Notes: generated from the letters alone by a model not told the origin. Shown: positions 27,128 through 35,933, numbered from the stretch's first letter. The stretch is DNA of 64,000 nt from Pedobacter sp. PACM 27299 (GCF_001412655.1 NZ_CP012996.1:124001-188000), one strand, 5' to 3'. Numbers and translations are program-made.

Positions 27128-28539
27128 TGAATGTGAAGCAAAAAACCATAAAAGGCGAAGTTTCTGTATCAGGTGTAGGCCTGCATACCGGAGCAAATGT
27201 GACGCTTACTTTTTGTCCGGCACCAGAAAATCACGGATTTAAATTTCAAAGAACCGATTTACCGGGTAGTCCGATTGTGGATGCTGATTGTGACAACGTT
27301 ACGGACACGGCAAGAGGAACTACAATTTCTCAAAATGGCGCTAGTATCAGTACAGTAGAACATGTAATGGCCTCGTTGGTGGGAATGGACCTGGATAACG
27401 TTTTGATTAAGTTAGACGGCCCGGAAACGCCAATCATGGATGGCAGCGCGATTATGTTCCTGGAAGCACTGGAAAGTGTAGGTGCCCAGTTACAAAGTGT
27501 AGACCGTGAGTATTTCACGATTCCTCATAACATTACTTATACAGAACCAGATAGAAAAGTGGAGATAGTGGCAATGCCATTAGACGATTACAGATTCACC
27601 TGTATGATCGACTATAATTCTCCTGTTTTAGGTAGTCAGCATGCTGGAATTTCCAGCATTGCAGAATTTAAGAAAGAAATTGCTTCCTGCAGAACCTTCT
27701 GTTTCCTCCACGAATTGGAGTACCAGCTTCAAAATAACCTGATTAAAGGGGGAGATTTGAACAACGCCATCGTGATCGTTGATAAAGAAGTGACTAAAGA
27801 AGAGTTAGACCACCTGGCGAAAATCTTCAATAGAAGCGCTATAGAAGTGGCTCCTCAAGGCATTTTAAATAATATGGAATTGCGGTACCAGAATGAGCCT
27901 GCAAGACATAAATTGTTGGATATGATCGGCGACCTTGCCTTGGTAGGGGTGCATTTAAAAGGTCATATCATGGCTGCACGTCCTGGACATGCTGCCAACG
28001 TGGCTTTTGCGAAGAAAATCAAAGCAGCTATAAAAAAAGAGAAAAATAAAAAAGTACAGCATATCTATGATCCATCTGTAAAACCTCTATATGATGTGGT
28101 ACAGATTATGGATATTCTGCCACACAGACAACCGTTCCTATTTATCGATAAAATTTTGGAATTGTCTAAAACACACGTAGTTGGTGTTAAAAATGTGACG
28201 ATGAACGAAGAATTCTTTAAAGGACACTTCCCAGGGGCACCGGTATTTCCGGGGGTAATCCAGATCGAAGCAATGGCACAAACCGGTGGTATTTTAGTAT
28301 TAAGTACCGTTGAAGATCCAAGAAATTACCTGACTTTGTTTTTGAAAATTGACAATGTACGTTTTAGAGCCCAGGTTTCTCCTGGTGATACGATCGTGTT
28401 CAGATGTGACTTAATGGAGCCCATCAGAAGAGGTATCGCTCAGATGAAAGGTGTCGGCATGGTAGGTGGTAAAGTAGTGGTGGAAGCAGAAATGATGGCC
28501 CAAATTGTTAAAGTAAAAGAAAGCGAAACCGTATCATGA
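27127..28539 (+). CDS. lpxC/fabZ: Bifunctional LpxC deacetylase / FabZ dehydratase fusion
   Basis: 470 residues. Residues 1-310 are UDP-3-O-acyl-GlcNAc deacetylase LpxC: GVGLHTGANVTL, zinc-site STVEHVMASLVG, and MDGSAIMFLEAL. The C-terminal part (about 320-470) is 3-hydroxyacyl-ACP dehydratase FabZ: ILPHRQPFLFIDKI and the hotdog motif GHFPGAPVFPGVIQIEAMAQ, with the catalytic histidine and glutamate. The fusion is typical of Bacteroidota and couples the committed step of lipid A synthesis to fatty-acid elongation. It overlaps lpxD by 1 nt and lpxA by 4 nt (ATGA). Confidence 0.97.
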   Translation: MNVKQKTIKGEVSVSGVGLHTGANVTLTFCPAPENHGFKFQRTDLPGSPIVDADCDNVTDTARGTTISQNGASISTVEHVMASLVGMDLDNVLIKLDGPETPIMDGSAIMFLEALESVGAQLQSVDREYFTIPHNITYTEPDRKVEIVAMPLDDYRFTCMIDYNSPVLGSQHAGISSIAEFKKEIASCRTFCFLHELEYQLQNNLIKGGDLNNAIVIVDKEVTKEELDHLAKIFNRSAIEVAPQGILNNMELRYQNEPARHKLLDMIGDLALVGVHLKGHIMAARPGHAANVAFAKKIKAAIKKEKNKKVQHIYDPSVKPLYDVVQIMDILPHRQPFLFIDKILELSKTHVVGVKNVTMNEEFFKGHFPGAPVFPGVIQIEAMAQTGGILVLSTVEDPRNYLTLFLKIDNVRFRAQVSPGDTIVFRCDLMEPIRRGIAQMKGVGMVGGKVVVEAEMMAQIVKVKESETVS

Positions 28540-29321
28540 TACAACCCTTAGCGTATATACATCCGCAGGCAAAAATTGCCGATAATGTAGTAATTGAGCC
28601 TTTTGCAGTAATACACAAGGATGTAGAAATTGGGGAAGGTACCTGGATCGGGTCAAATGTAGTCATCATGGATGGCGCCAGAATCGGTAAGAATTGTCGG
28701 GTATTTCCAGGATCAGTGATCTCTGGAGTACCACAGGATCTTAAGTTTGCAGGAGAAGTAACCACTGCAGAAATTGGCGATAATACCACGATTAGAGAGT
28801 GTGTAACCATCAATAGAGGTACAAAAGATAAATGGAAAACGGTGATCGGCAGCAACTGTCTGATTCAAGCGTATTCACACATTGCCCACGATTGTGAGGT
28901 AGGTGATCATTGTATTTTCTCTAACAGCACTACACTTGCAGGCCACATCACTATTGGTGATTATGTGGTTCTTGCTGGTTTGGTAGCGATCCACCAGTTT
29001 GTAAAAGTGGGTTCTCATGCCTTTGTAACCGGTGGTTCATTGGTGAGGAAAGATGTGCCGCCGTATGTGAAAGCAGCTCGTGAGCCGCTTTCTTATGCAG
29101 GGATCAACTCTGTTGGTTTAAGAAGAAGAGGTTTTTCTTCAGAACAAATCAATGAAATCCAGGAAATCTACCGCGTTTTATTTGTGAAACATAACAATGT
29201 GAGCAAAGCATTGGATATGATTGAAGCAGAATTCGCACCTACAGAAATCAGAGACGAAATCTTAGAATTCATCAGAAACTCGAACAGAGGGGTGATGAAA
29301 GGCTTTGGTTCTGGTAGCTAA
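28536..29321 (+). CDS. lpxA: Acyl-ACP--UDP-N-acetylglucosamine O-acyltransferase LpxA
   Basis: 261 residues, the standard size. LpxA catalyses the first acylation of UDP-GlcNAc. A left-handed beta-helix of hexapeptide repeats occupies residues 1-190 (AKIADNVVIEPF, TIRECVTINRGT, and HIAHDCEVG with the catalytic histidine), followed by the helical C-terminal domain with GLRRRGFS. It overlaps lpxC/fabZ by 4 nt, so the three enzymes are translated from a coupled operon. Confidence 0.96.
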   Translation: MIQPLAYIHPQAKIADNVVIEPFAVIHKDVEIGEGTWIGSNVVIMDGARIGKNCRVFPGSVISGVPQDLKFAGEVTTAEIGDNTTIRECVTINRGTKDKWKTVIGSNCLIQAYSHIAHDCEVGDHCIFSNSTTLAGHITIGDYVVLAGLVAIHQFVKVGSHAFVTGGSLVRKDVPPYVKAAREPLSYAGINSVGLRRRGFSSEQINEIQEIYRVLFVKHNNVSKALDMIEAEFAPTEIRDEILEFIRNSNRGVMKGFGSGS

Positions 29322-29327
29322 TACATA

Positions 29328-29945
29328 TTGATGAAAATCAGTTTAGATAAGGCCGGAAGACGGTTCAACCAGGAGTGGATTTTTCGTAACCTCAGTTATG
29401 AATTCAAGGCCCCTGGTACTTACGCTATCCTAGGACCAAATGGTTCGGGAAAGTCGACCTTATTGAGCATGATTCTCGGTAATTTATCTCCTTCTGAAGG
29501 CTTAATCAGTTATCAGAGGGAGAAAATTGTTCCCGTCGAAAATATCTATCAACACCTCAGTTTCGCCGCACCTTACCTCGATTTAATCGAAGAGTTTACG
29601 CTCGAAGAGACGATAGATTTCCATTTCAAATTTAAAGGGCTGTACAAGGACATGACCAAAGAAAAGGTGTTAGCGCTGCTGGGACTGGAGAAGTCGCAGG
29701 ATAAGGCTTTAAAATACTTCTCTTCGGGAATGAAACAGCGTACCAAACTCGCTTTAGCCTTTTGCAGCAGTACTCCAATTTTGCTTTTAGATGAGCCAAC
29801 TTCTAACCTTGATCAACAGGGGGTAGACTGGTATTTGCGCTTAATCGCTGATTTTACCGACGAAAGATTAGTCATAGTAGGGTCAAATCAGGAGGTCGAG
29901 TATTCATTTTGCGAGCATTTCCTCCAGGTAACTGACTATAAATAA
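29328..29945 (+). CDS. ABC transporter ATP-binding protein without adjacent permease
   Basis: 205 residues, a single compact ABC domain. Walker A GPNGSGKST (near 38-46), signature FSSGMKQR, Walker B ILLLDEPTSNLD. There is no membrane segment and no permease gene next to it. It starts 6 nt after lpxA on the same strand and is probably in the lipid A operon. A role in envelope-lipid export is possible from context only. The short form resembles CcmA-like ATPases. What it energises is unknown. Confidence 0.88.
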   Translation: MMKISLDKAGRRFNQEWIFRNLSYEFKAPGTYAILGPNGSGKSTLLSMILGNLSPSEGLISYQREKIVPVENIYQHLSFAAPYLDLIEEFTLEETIDFHFKFKGLYKDMTKEKVLALLGLEKSQDKALKYFSSGMKQRTKLALAFCSSTPILLLDEPTSNLDQQGVDWYLRLIADFTDERLVIVGSNQEVEYSFCEHFLQVTDYK

Positions 29946-30027
29946 TGTCATGTTTTCATTTTTTTTCGCCCTTGAAAGGCATTTAAACGAAGAAAAGCGT
30001 ATAAATAAATATTTTTTTAAAATACTA

Positions 30028-30058
30028 TTGTGAGATTCAAAAATAGTATTTACCTTTG
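30028..30058 (+). promoter_or_regulatory. Promoter of a small transcription unit
   Basis: TTG at 30028-30030, a 20-nt spacer, then TACCTTTG at 30051-30058, fitting the Bacteroidota -33/-7 consensus. Transcription would start at about 30063-30066 and end at the terminator at about 30228. Confidence 0.65.
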
Positions 30059-30102
30059 CAGAACGAAATAACGACCTGAGGGTCAGTAATATTTCAGATA
30101 AA

Positions 30103-30174
30103 ATGATAAAATACGAACCTGTGAAAACAGGGGAAATATATAAAGATAATAAAATAAGAATTTTCATAGTTTAG
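30103..30174 (+). CDS. Possible 23-residue peptide inside a small RNA
   Basis: ATG at 30103, stop TAG at 30172-30174. It encodes a 23-residue peptide that starts MIKYEPVKTG and ends RIFIV, charged and lysine-rich with a hydrophobic end. It is the longest + frame in the transcript bounded by the promoter at 30028-30058 and the terminator at 30196-30229. Two small hairpins lie in the RNA (GACC/GGTC near 30073-30084 and CCTG/CAGG near 30118-30131), so the unit could be a non-coding RNA and the frame accidental. I do not recognise a family. Confidence 0.35.
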   Translation: MIKYEPVKTGEIYKDNKIRIFIV

Positions 30175-30195
30175 TTTTAGGTTTAGGTTGATTGT

Positions 30196-30229
30196 GGCTT
30201 CGGAGTGGTTCCCGAAGCCATCTTTTTTT
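30196..30229 (+). terminator. Strong terminator of the small transcription unit
   Basis: Perfect 8-bp stem GGCTTCGG (30196-30203) / CCGAAGCC (30212-30219), 8-nt loop, followed by ATCTTTTTTT. The rest of the 29946-30337 gap, outside this promoter-terminator unit, shows nothing else. Confidence 0.85.
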
Positions 30230-30337
30230 ACAGGATTTTTTTCTCCAATGGCAGCGCCCATACCGTTCATTTTCTCTTTTTTTGTATCTTGAGCTTCCTA
30301 ATACAGCTGCTGGGTTTTGGAATCAGCAAAAATAGAT

Positions 30338-30904
30338 ATGGATAAAGCGAGCATCAGAAAACAAATTTTGCCCATTAGAAAGGGGCTTTCTCCAGAAAAA
30401 GTGCAGGAACTTACTGAACAGTTACTGGAGCAGTTTAAGTTGCTCGACCTATCCAAGGTTAAAACCCTTCATATTTTTCTACCCATTAAGTCCCAGAATG
30501 AACCGGATACTTTTTTGATCATCAATTGGCTGAAAGTGCATCATGCGGAGATTAGAATTGTGGTGCCAAGGGCGGATTTTGAAACTTCATTAATGACACA
30601 TCATTATTTTGAGGGAATGGACGATCTGGAAATGAACGCCTATCAGATTCTGGAGCCTCCGAAGGCAAAAGTTCATGAAGGAGAGATACAGATGGTGATT
30701 GTGCCTTTGATTGCGTTTGATCGAAATGGGTACCGTGTAGGGTATGGAAAGGGCTTCTATGACCGTTTCTTACAAGGAATAAGAACGGAAAAGATCGGCC
30801 TGTCGTTATTAGATGAATTGGTTGAAATTGACAATGTCAACGAGCATGATGTGCAACTTGATCGTTGTATTACGCCAAATCAGACTTACGTTTTCCCGAT
30901 ATAA
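30338..30904 (+). CDS. 5-formyltetrahydrofolate cyclo-ligase
   Basis: 188 residues from the ATG at 30338 (MDKASIRKQ); a TTG seven codons earlier is less likely. It converts 5-formyl-THF to 5,10-methenyl-THF with ATP. The MTHFS signature GYGKGFYDRFL near residue 140, with the preceding VIVPLIAFDRNGYRVG, is intact. The N-terminal DKASIRKQILPIRKGLS matches the ATP-binding arginine/lysine region. It is convergent with the hutG-like gene. Confidence 0.94.
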   Translation: MDKASIRKQILPIRKGLSPEKVQELTEQLLEQFKLLDLSKVKTLHIFLPIKSQNEPDTFLIINWLKVHHAEIRIVVPRADFETSLMTHHYFEGMDDLEMNAYQILEPPKAKVHEGEIQMVIVPLIAFDRNGYRVGYGKGFYDRFLQGIRTEKIGLSLLDELVEIDNVNEHDVQLDRCITPNQTYVFPI

Positions 30905-30932
30905 TGAATTATCTTTTCACCTGCTTTATGCC

Positions 30933-31958
30933 TCAATGGTGCTGTGACTTGATAAAGTCGGTCACCAGATAAGCAATGGCTTTTGCGGTAGCAGTACTTT
31001 CTCTGCCGTCGCTCATTTTGGCGGCACCTTCACATACGTGCATATAGGCGAATTTTTTCTTCGTTTGAAGGATGATCTTCCTGAGGTCGTTAAGATGGAA
31101 TCCTGAGGGAGTAAAAGCGCTGGAGAGTATGTTTTCTACGCAGTCAAGGTCTATTTCCAATCCAGTGGGATTGGTTAAGCCAGAAAGCATGGGCTGCAAT
31201 TCAATCAGGTAACTGTGGTCTATACTTAACAAGTCCTCAAAAAACACAGCATTTATATGCTGGTTTTTCGAAATTTCAGTTAAAATAGCGCTGTTGTTAT
31301 AATTTTGATGCAGGCCGAAAATGGAATAATGCTGTAGAAATCCATGTTTTAAGGCATAACTAAAGCCATTTCCGCTGTGTCTGCCTTTTGCAGGACGAAG
31401 ATCCGCATGGGCATCTATGTTCAGCACATCCATTTGTTTTTCAAAGCCCATGGAGCATCCTTTAAGAATAGGATATGCATTGTTATGACCTCCGCCGATA
31501 ATGATGGGCGTTTTTCCTGCTGCTATGATTTTTTGAATGACTGGATAAACTTGTTCATCAATGTCGGCAACCGCGTTTTCAAGCTCGATATTCTCGATAT
31601 TGGTGTTTTTCAGGCTGATGTTTTCCGAATTGATGTGCTCTAAATTTTTTTTTTCTGGATCTGGAAATTCAAAATGTCCGAGCACCATTAATTCATTTCC
31701 TGATAAAAAATGGGTGCTTTGTGTATTTAATAAAGCTTTTAATGCCGGAATCCAGGCTGTAGCTGCACCGGCAATGCCATGGTTGGCGCGAACGCCAATG
31801 TCTTCTGGAATACCCAGCAGCACAAAAGAAGCAGGGCTGTCTTTCAATTGCTCCCATCCGGAAAATAGGAGTAACTGTTCGCCAATTTTGCTTTCGCCCG
31901 CTCTTGAATTGACCAGCGCTGAAATTCTCGCTTTATCGTATATTTTTAAGGCTTCCAT
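30933..31958 (-). CDS. hutG: Formimidoylglutamase (arginase/ureohydrolase family) with a pentad-repeat insertion
   Basis: 341 residues. Binuclear manganese motifs of the arginase family: GGGHNNAYPI (first His), NIDAHADLRP (Asp-His-Asp) and EIDLDCVE. It would hydrolyse N-formimidoyl-glutamate in histidine breakdown. That assignment is supported by the adjacent hutI, whose stop codon overlaps this start by one base (TAATG). Odd: residues about 106-130 form five tandem pentads of the form x-L/I/S-E/K-N/H-I/T/A, inserted before the first metal motif. A T10 run on the + strand (31645-31654), encoding lysines, lies just upstream of the pentads. hutH and hutU are not in the window. Confidence 0.88.
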   Translation of the reverse strand: MEALKIYDKARISALVNSRAGESKIGEQLLLFSGWEQLKDSPASFVLLGIPEDIGVRANHGIAGAATAWIPALKALLNTQSTHFLSGNELMVLGHFEFPDPEKKNLEHINSENISLKNTNIENIELENAVADIDEQVYPVIQKIIAAGKTPIIIGGGHNNAYPILKGCSMGFEKQMDVLNIDAHADLRPAKGRHSGNGFSYALKHGFLQHYSIFGLHQNYNNSAILTEISKNQHINAVFFEDLLSIDHSYLIELQPMLSGLTNPTGLEIDLDCVENILSSAFTPSGFHLNDLRKIILQTKKKFAYMHVCEGAAKMSDGRESTATAKAIAYLVTDFIKSQHH

Positions 31959-33202
31959 TAGTAGATTTTACCGTTAAGGATGATCTTTTTTATCTGTGAT
32001 TGCCCGAAACTGTAAGGCAGAAAAGCCAGAGATGATAGTGGCCTGGTAATGATCAGGTTCGCTTTTTTTCCTTTCGTAATGCTACCCGTCAGGGCACTCA
32101 GTTCCATTGCTGCCGCTCCGTTTAGCGTACAGGCATTTATAGCTTCTTCTGGCAGCATTTTTAATTTGATACAGCCTAAAGACAGCACAAAATTCATATT
32201 GCCCGAAGGGGTAGATCCTGGGTTATAGTCGCTGGCAAGTGCTACAGGGGCATTGGCTTGAATTAATGCACGTGCATTGGCAAATGGAATACCCAGATAA
32301 AAAGAACAGGAGGGCAATAGGGTGGCTATGGTGTTTCCTGCAGTCAGGCTTGCGATTGCAGCCTCATCGGTGGCTTCCAGATGGTCTACAGAAACAGCCT
32401 GATGCTGTACGCCGATTTGTACACCTCCTGATATGGAAAGCTGATTCGCATGGATTTTTGGTTTGAGGCCATGTTTTGCTGCGGCAGTCAGCAATTGATC
32501 TGTCTCCTCAACGGAGAAAAATCCTTGCTCACAAAATACATCCATATAATCTGCCAGACCTTCCTCAGCAATTTTTGGCAGCATTTGATCTATAATCAGT
32601 GAAATATATCCCTGATGGTCATTTTTATAAGCAAGGGGAAAGGCGTGAGCGGCTAGAAAACTGGCTTTTACCGGAATCGGAAAACTTTCTTTTAGTCGGC
32701 GGATGACCCGCAGCATTTTCAGTTCACTGTCTAAAGACAGGCCATAACCGCTTTTAATCTCCATAGCGCCGGTACCTTGGCGGATCACATCGTTTAAGCG
32801 CAGGGAAGCCGCTTCAAAAAGGGCTTCTTCTTCTGCGGTTTGCATTTTTGCTGCGGAATTTAGGATTCCACCTCCCGCGGCAGCAATCTCTTCATAACTT
32901 TTCCCTGCAATTTTCATAACGAATTCTTCTTCCCTGGGGGCAGCGAAAACGATATGAGAATGGGAGTCACACCAGGAAGGCAGTACATAACCACCTTCCG
33001 CAGACCATGTTTCCAGCTCATTTGGCAATTGAAGCGGGAGGGCATCCATAGTTCCAAAGTCACTGATCAGCCCTTCTTCACAGAGGAGCCAGGCATTTTC
33101 CAAAAGAGGAAGCTGTGCCATTTCGGCACCCCTGAGCATCTTTAGCCCTTTAGCATGTAAGCCAACGAGGATTCCGATGTGGGTGATGAGTAATGAAGCC
33201 AT
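31958..33202 (-). CDS. hutI: Imidazolonepropionase
   Basis: 414 residues from the ATG at 33202 (MASLLITHIGILV). The frame extends to a TTG at 33244, which would overlap xth, so the ATG is preferred. It is an amidohydrolase-fold enzyme that opens imidazolonepropionate to formimidoylglutamate. Seen: WCDSHSHIVFAAPREEEF with the zinc HxH, AHAFPLAYKN, KIHANQLSISGG with the third metal histidine, SVDHLEAT, and ALASDYNPGSTPSGN with the catalytic aspartate. It directly precedes hutG in a translationally coupled pair. Confidence 0.95.
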   Translation of the reverse strand: MASLLITHIGILVGLHAKGLKMLRGAEMAQLPLLENAWLLCEEGLISDFGTMDALPLQLPNELETWSAEGGYVLPSWCDSHSHIVFAAPREEEFVMKIAGKSYEEIAAAGGGILNSAAKMQTAEEEALFEAASLRLNDVIRQGTGAMEIKSGYGLSLDSELKMLRVIRRLKESFPIPVKASFLAAHAFPLAYKNDHQGYISLIIDQMLPKIAEEGLADYMDVFCEQGFFSVEETDQLLTAAAKHGLKPKIHANQLSISGGVQIGVQHQAVSVDHLEATDEAAIASLTAGNTIATLLPSCSFYLGIPFANARALIQANAPVALASDYNPGSTPSGNMNFVLSLGCIKLKMLPEEAINACTLNGAAAMELSALTGSITKGKKANLIITRPLSSLAFLPYSFGQSQIKKIILNGKIY

Positions 33203-33213
33203 GGTTAAAGCGG

Positions 33214-33984
33214 TTAAGTGTTTAGTTCTAACATCACCGGACAATGGTCAGAATGAACGGCATCTGCTAAAATAGTCACGTTTTTTAGTCTTTTCAACAT
33301 TGGTTTACTTGCCAAATGATAATCGATACGCCAACCCAGGTTCTTTCCTCTGGAACCGGCTCTGAAACTCCACCAGGTATAATGGTGCGGATCCTTGTTG
33401 AAATGTCTGAAAGTGTCAATAAAGCCATTTGTCAGGAACATTTCCATCCACTCTCTTTCTTCTGGTAGAAATCCTGAGGAATTTGCGTTAGATTTTGGAT
33501 TATGAATGTCGATCGCCGTATGACAGATGTTGTAATCTCCGGAAATGATCAGATTGGGATGCTCTTTCTTCAATTCTCCGATATAGTTGTCAAAAAAGCG
33601 CATAAATTCATACTTTTTAACCTGTCTATCGTCCCCACTGGAGCCAGATGGCAGGTACACACTCATTAAGGAGAACGTGTCGAAATCTGCGCGGAGAATA
33701 CGTCCTTCTTTGTCAATCCATTCTTCTCTACAGCCATATTCTACATGATTAGGTTTTATTTTTGTTAAAATGGCCACGCCGCTGTATCCTTTTTTTTCTG
33801 CCGGAAACCAGTAATGGTGGTAGCCGAGCTGTTCGATTAAGACCAGGATTTCTGGAATTTGGATCGGCAATGCTTTAACTTCCTGCAGGCAAACCATGTC
33901 GGCATCGGTAGTCTGTAACCAGCCAATGAAATTTTTTGTAGTGGCAGAACGTATGCCGTTGACGTTGTAAGAAATGATTTTCAT
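33214..33984 (-). CDS. xth: Exodeoxyribonuclease III
   Basis: 256 residues, the normal length. An AP endonuclease/3'-5' exonuclease of base-excision repair. Motifs of the EEP fold: ISYNVNGIRSA at the N-terminus, CLQEVKA with the metal-binding glutamate, GYSGVAI, SGDYNICHTAIDIHNPK, and the C-terminal RIDYHLAS and SDHCPVMLEL with the catalytic Asp-His. It lies 11 nt before hutI on the same strand, probably co-transcribed without a functional link. Confidence 0.95.
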   Translation of the reverse strand: MKIISYNVNGIRSATTKNFIGWLQTTDADMVCLQEVKALPIQIPEILVLIEQLGYHHYWFPAEKKGYSGVAILTKIKPNHVEYGCREEWIDKEGRILRADFDTFSLMSVYLPSGSSGDDRQVKKYEFMRFFDNYIGELKKEHPNLIISGDYNICHTAIDIHNPKSNANSSGFLPEEREWMEMFLTNGFIDTFRHFNKDPHHYTWWSFRAGSRGKNLGWRIDYHLASKPMLKRLKNVTILADAVHSDHCPVMLELNT

Positions 33985-34070
33985 CAGAATTGTTGTGTTA
34001 TAATGTCTTTGAAGAGACTGCTAAAATTATTTGCTCAGTGTTGTGGATGAGGGGCTGCTTAAAGGACTGT

Positions 34071-34790
34071 TTAATAAGCCGAAACCCCGGTCATTAATTC
34101 TTCCTGCCGTTTCATTTCTTTCTCCAGTTTTTTGGCCTCAGAACGTTTCAAAACAGTAATTGTCATTTTTACATCTACTGTTGGACGGTCATTTTTGTCG
34201 GTTTCAACGCCAGCTACCTGGTCAATCAGGTCGATCCCTCTCACCACTTCTCCATAAACGGTATAATTGCGGTCCAGGTGTGGTACGCCGCCAATCGTTT
34301 TATAAACTTCGCGCTGATATGCCGGGATTTTTGCTTTTAACCTTTTTGTTTCTGTCATGTCCAATTCCTCATCAGTAAACTTGCGGCCCTGAACCAGGTA
34401 AAACTGACTGCCGCTGGAGGCCTTTTCTGGATTGTCGTCGCGGGCAGCCGCTAATACGCCTTTTTTATGGAACAGGCTATCGCGGAATTCCGCAGGAACA
34501 GTATAGCCAACGCTTCCTTCTCCAAGCTGCTGTCCGGGTTTCGCATTTTTAGTGCTCGGATCGCCACCCTGAATCATGAAATTCTTGATCACTCTGTGGA
34601 ATAAAGTGTTGTTATAAACGCCTTTCTTTGTCAATTTCAGAAAGTTGTCCCGGTGCAGCGGGGTCTCATTGTAGAGCATGATAATACATTCTCCCTGGTC
34701 GGTTTTTAGCCTTACATATTGGTGTTTTGGCTTTGCAGCAAATGCGGTGCTGAAGCAAAGACACAAGATCAGTATACAGAATTTCTTCAT
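34071..34790 (-). CDS. Secreted cyclophilin-type peptidyl-prolyl isomerase
   Basis: 239 residues with a signal peptide (KKFCILILCLCFSTAFA). The cyclophilin core is visible: FHRVIKNFMIQGGDP, GSQFYLVQG and YTVYGEVVRGIDLID, with the active-site Arg, Phe, Met and Gln. An insertion of about 30 residues between the FYLVQG and YTVYGE motifs, common in Bacteroidota members, separates the last core strands. It acts in the periplasm as a proline isomerase/folding factor. It is monocistronic. Confidence 0.93.
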   Translation of the reverse strand: MKKFCILILCLCFSTAFAAKPKHQYVRLKTDQGECIIMLYNETPLHRDNFLKLTKKGVYNNTLFHRVIKNFMIQGGDPSTKNAKPGQQLGEGSVGYTVPAEFRDSLFHKKGVLAAARDDNPEKASSGSQFYLVQGRKFTDEELDMTETKRLKAKIPAYQREVYKTIGGVPHLDRNYTVYGEVVRGIDLIDQVAGVETDKNDRPTVDVKMTITVLKRSEAKKLEKEMKRQEELMTGVSAY

Positions 34791-34884
34791 TATTTAGTCA
34801 AATTTAGGGCTAAGTTAAGGTAAATCTGCTTTATTAAAAGGGTCAGTCGTTTTCTCTCACAATTATGACTATTTTTGTTAAAAC

Positions 34885-35283
34885 ATGAAACTGCGACAAA
34901 AACTTACACTGGGCCTATGTGCATTTTATCTGATCACGATGATCGGATTTGCATTGAATATGCACTTTTGTGGGGGCAAACTTTCCGAGATTCGCTGGAT
35001 AGAAACTGCCAGTTGCAGTGCCTGTAAAGCATCGGAAAAGAAGCAGCTTTCTGGCGATTGCTGTAAGGACAAATCGATTGAAGCGAAGATTAAAGACAGC
35101 CATCAGGTAGGGTCGAAAGTCAAGCTTCCAATGGATTTTAGCCTGGAAATGTTCTTTAGTCCAATGATTGCAGAGGTTTTCAGACAATTGCTTCCTACGT
35201 TATTCAGCAGAGTAGAAAATAAGGCACCGCCACTTTCTTCCATTCTCTCTCTTCACGCTTTCAACTGCATATTCAGAAATTAA
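34885..35283 (+). CDS. HYC_CC_PP-type small cysteine-rich protein
   Basis: 132 residues. An N-terminal hydrophobic segment (TLGLCAFYLITMIGFALN) is followed by MHFCGG (here HFC instead of HYC), a SCSACKASEK dicysteine loop, GDCCKD, and a C-terminal APP near KAPPL. This spaced His-Cys / Cys-Cys / Pro-Pro pattern defines a small Bacteroidota family usually found next to heavy-metal-associated proteins. The cysteines suggest metal binding; the function is not known to me. It is followed 104 nt later by an HMA-domain gene, then an outer-membrane protein gene. Confidence 0.75.
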   Translation: MKLRQKLTLGLCAFYLITMIGFALNMHFCGGKLSEIRWIETASCSACKASEKKQLSGDCCKDKSIEAKIKDSHQVGSKVKLPMDFSLEMFFSPMIAEVFRQLLPTLFSRVENKAPPLSSILSLHAFNCIFRN

Positions 35284-35387
35284 ACCAGGAATAATTTATT
35301 TTCCTTGCGGCAAGCTTGCCCTGAGGGCTTTGACGCGTTCGTATTTCGCTGTCAACGAGTTTATTATTAACACTAAGTTATATCCAC

Positions 35388-35924
35388 ATGAATACTATTA
35401 AAAATCTAATCCTATTTTCTATCGTTTTAATCGCAGGTAAAGCATCTGCACAGCAAATTACTACTGCTGAGTTACAGGTAACCGGTTTAACCTGCTCTAT
35501 GTGTTCTCAGGCTACTGAAAAGTCTTTGAGAACTTTAGATTTCGTAGAAGCGATTGAGCCGGATTTGAATAAAAACCTATTTGCCATTACTTTTAAGAAG
35601 GATAAAGCGGTAAACATCGACCAGATTAGAAAGAAAGTAGAAGCTGCAGGATTCTCTGTAGGGAACCTAACTGCCGTTTTCAACTTTAACAATACTAAGG
35701 TAGATGATAAAGGACTGGCTACTGCCGGGAACAATGTTTACCAGTTTTTAAATCAGAAAAATCAGATCTTAAACGGACCAGTAACGGCAACGGTGGTCGA
35801 CAAAAACTTTATTTCTGGTTCGGCATTCAAGAAAAAAGCTGCCCAATTGAAATCTGATACTTATGCGAATGGTGAAGGTCTGGTAAACGGTAAGAAAACA
35901 CGTATTTATCACTTAAGCACCTAA
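35388..35924 (+). CDS. Secreted heavy-metal-associated (HMA) domain protein
   Basis: 178 residues with a signal peptide (ILFSIVLIAGKASAQ). An HMA domain covers about 25-95, with the metal-binding loop GLTCSMCSQATEK (CxxC). The C-terminal ~80 residues have no family I recognise. Unlike cytosolic copper chaperones, the signal peptide puts it in the periplasm or outside. It lies between the cysteine-rich HYC_CC_PP gene and an outer-membrane protein gene (9 nt spacing). Inferred: a copper or related metal-handling module. Confidence 0.85.
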   Translation: MNTIKNLILFSIVLIAGKASAQQITTAELQVTGLTCSMCSQATEKSLRTLDFVEAIEPDLNKNLFAITFKKDKAVNIDQIRKKVEAAGFSVGNLTAVFNFNNTKVDDKGLATAGNNVYQFLNQKNQILNGPVTATVVDKNFISGSAFKKKAAQLKSDTYANGEGLVNGKKTRIYHLST

Positions 35925-35933
35925 CAGTAAAGC

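Noticed and set aside
28508..28855. - strand open frame of 115 codons across lpxA
   Set aside because: It is antisense to the regular hexapeptide repeats of lpxA and has no independent coding features.
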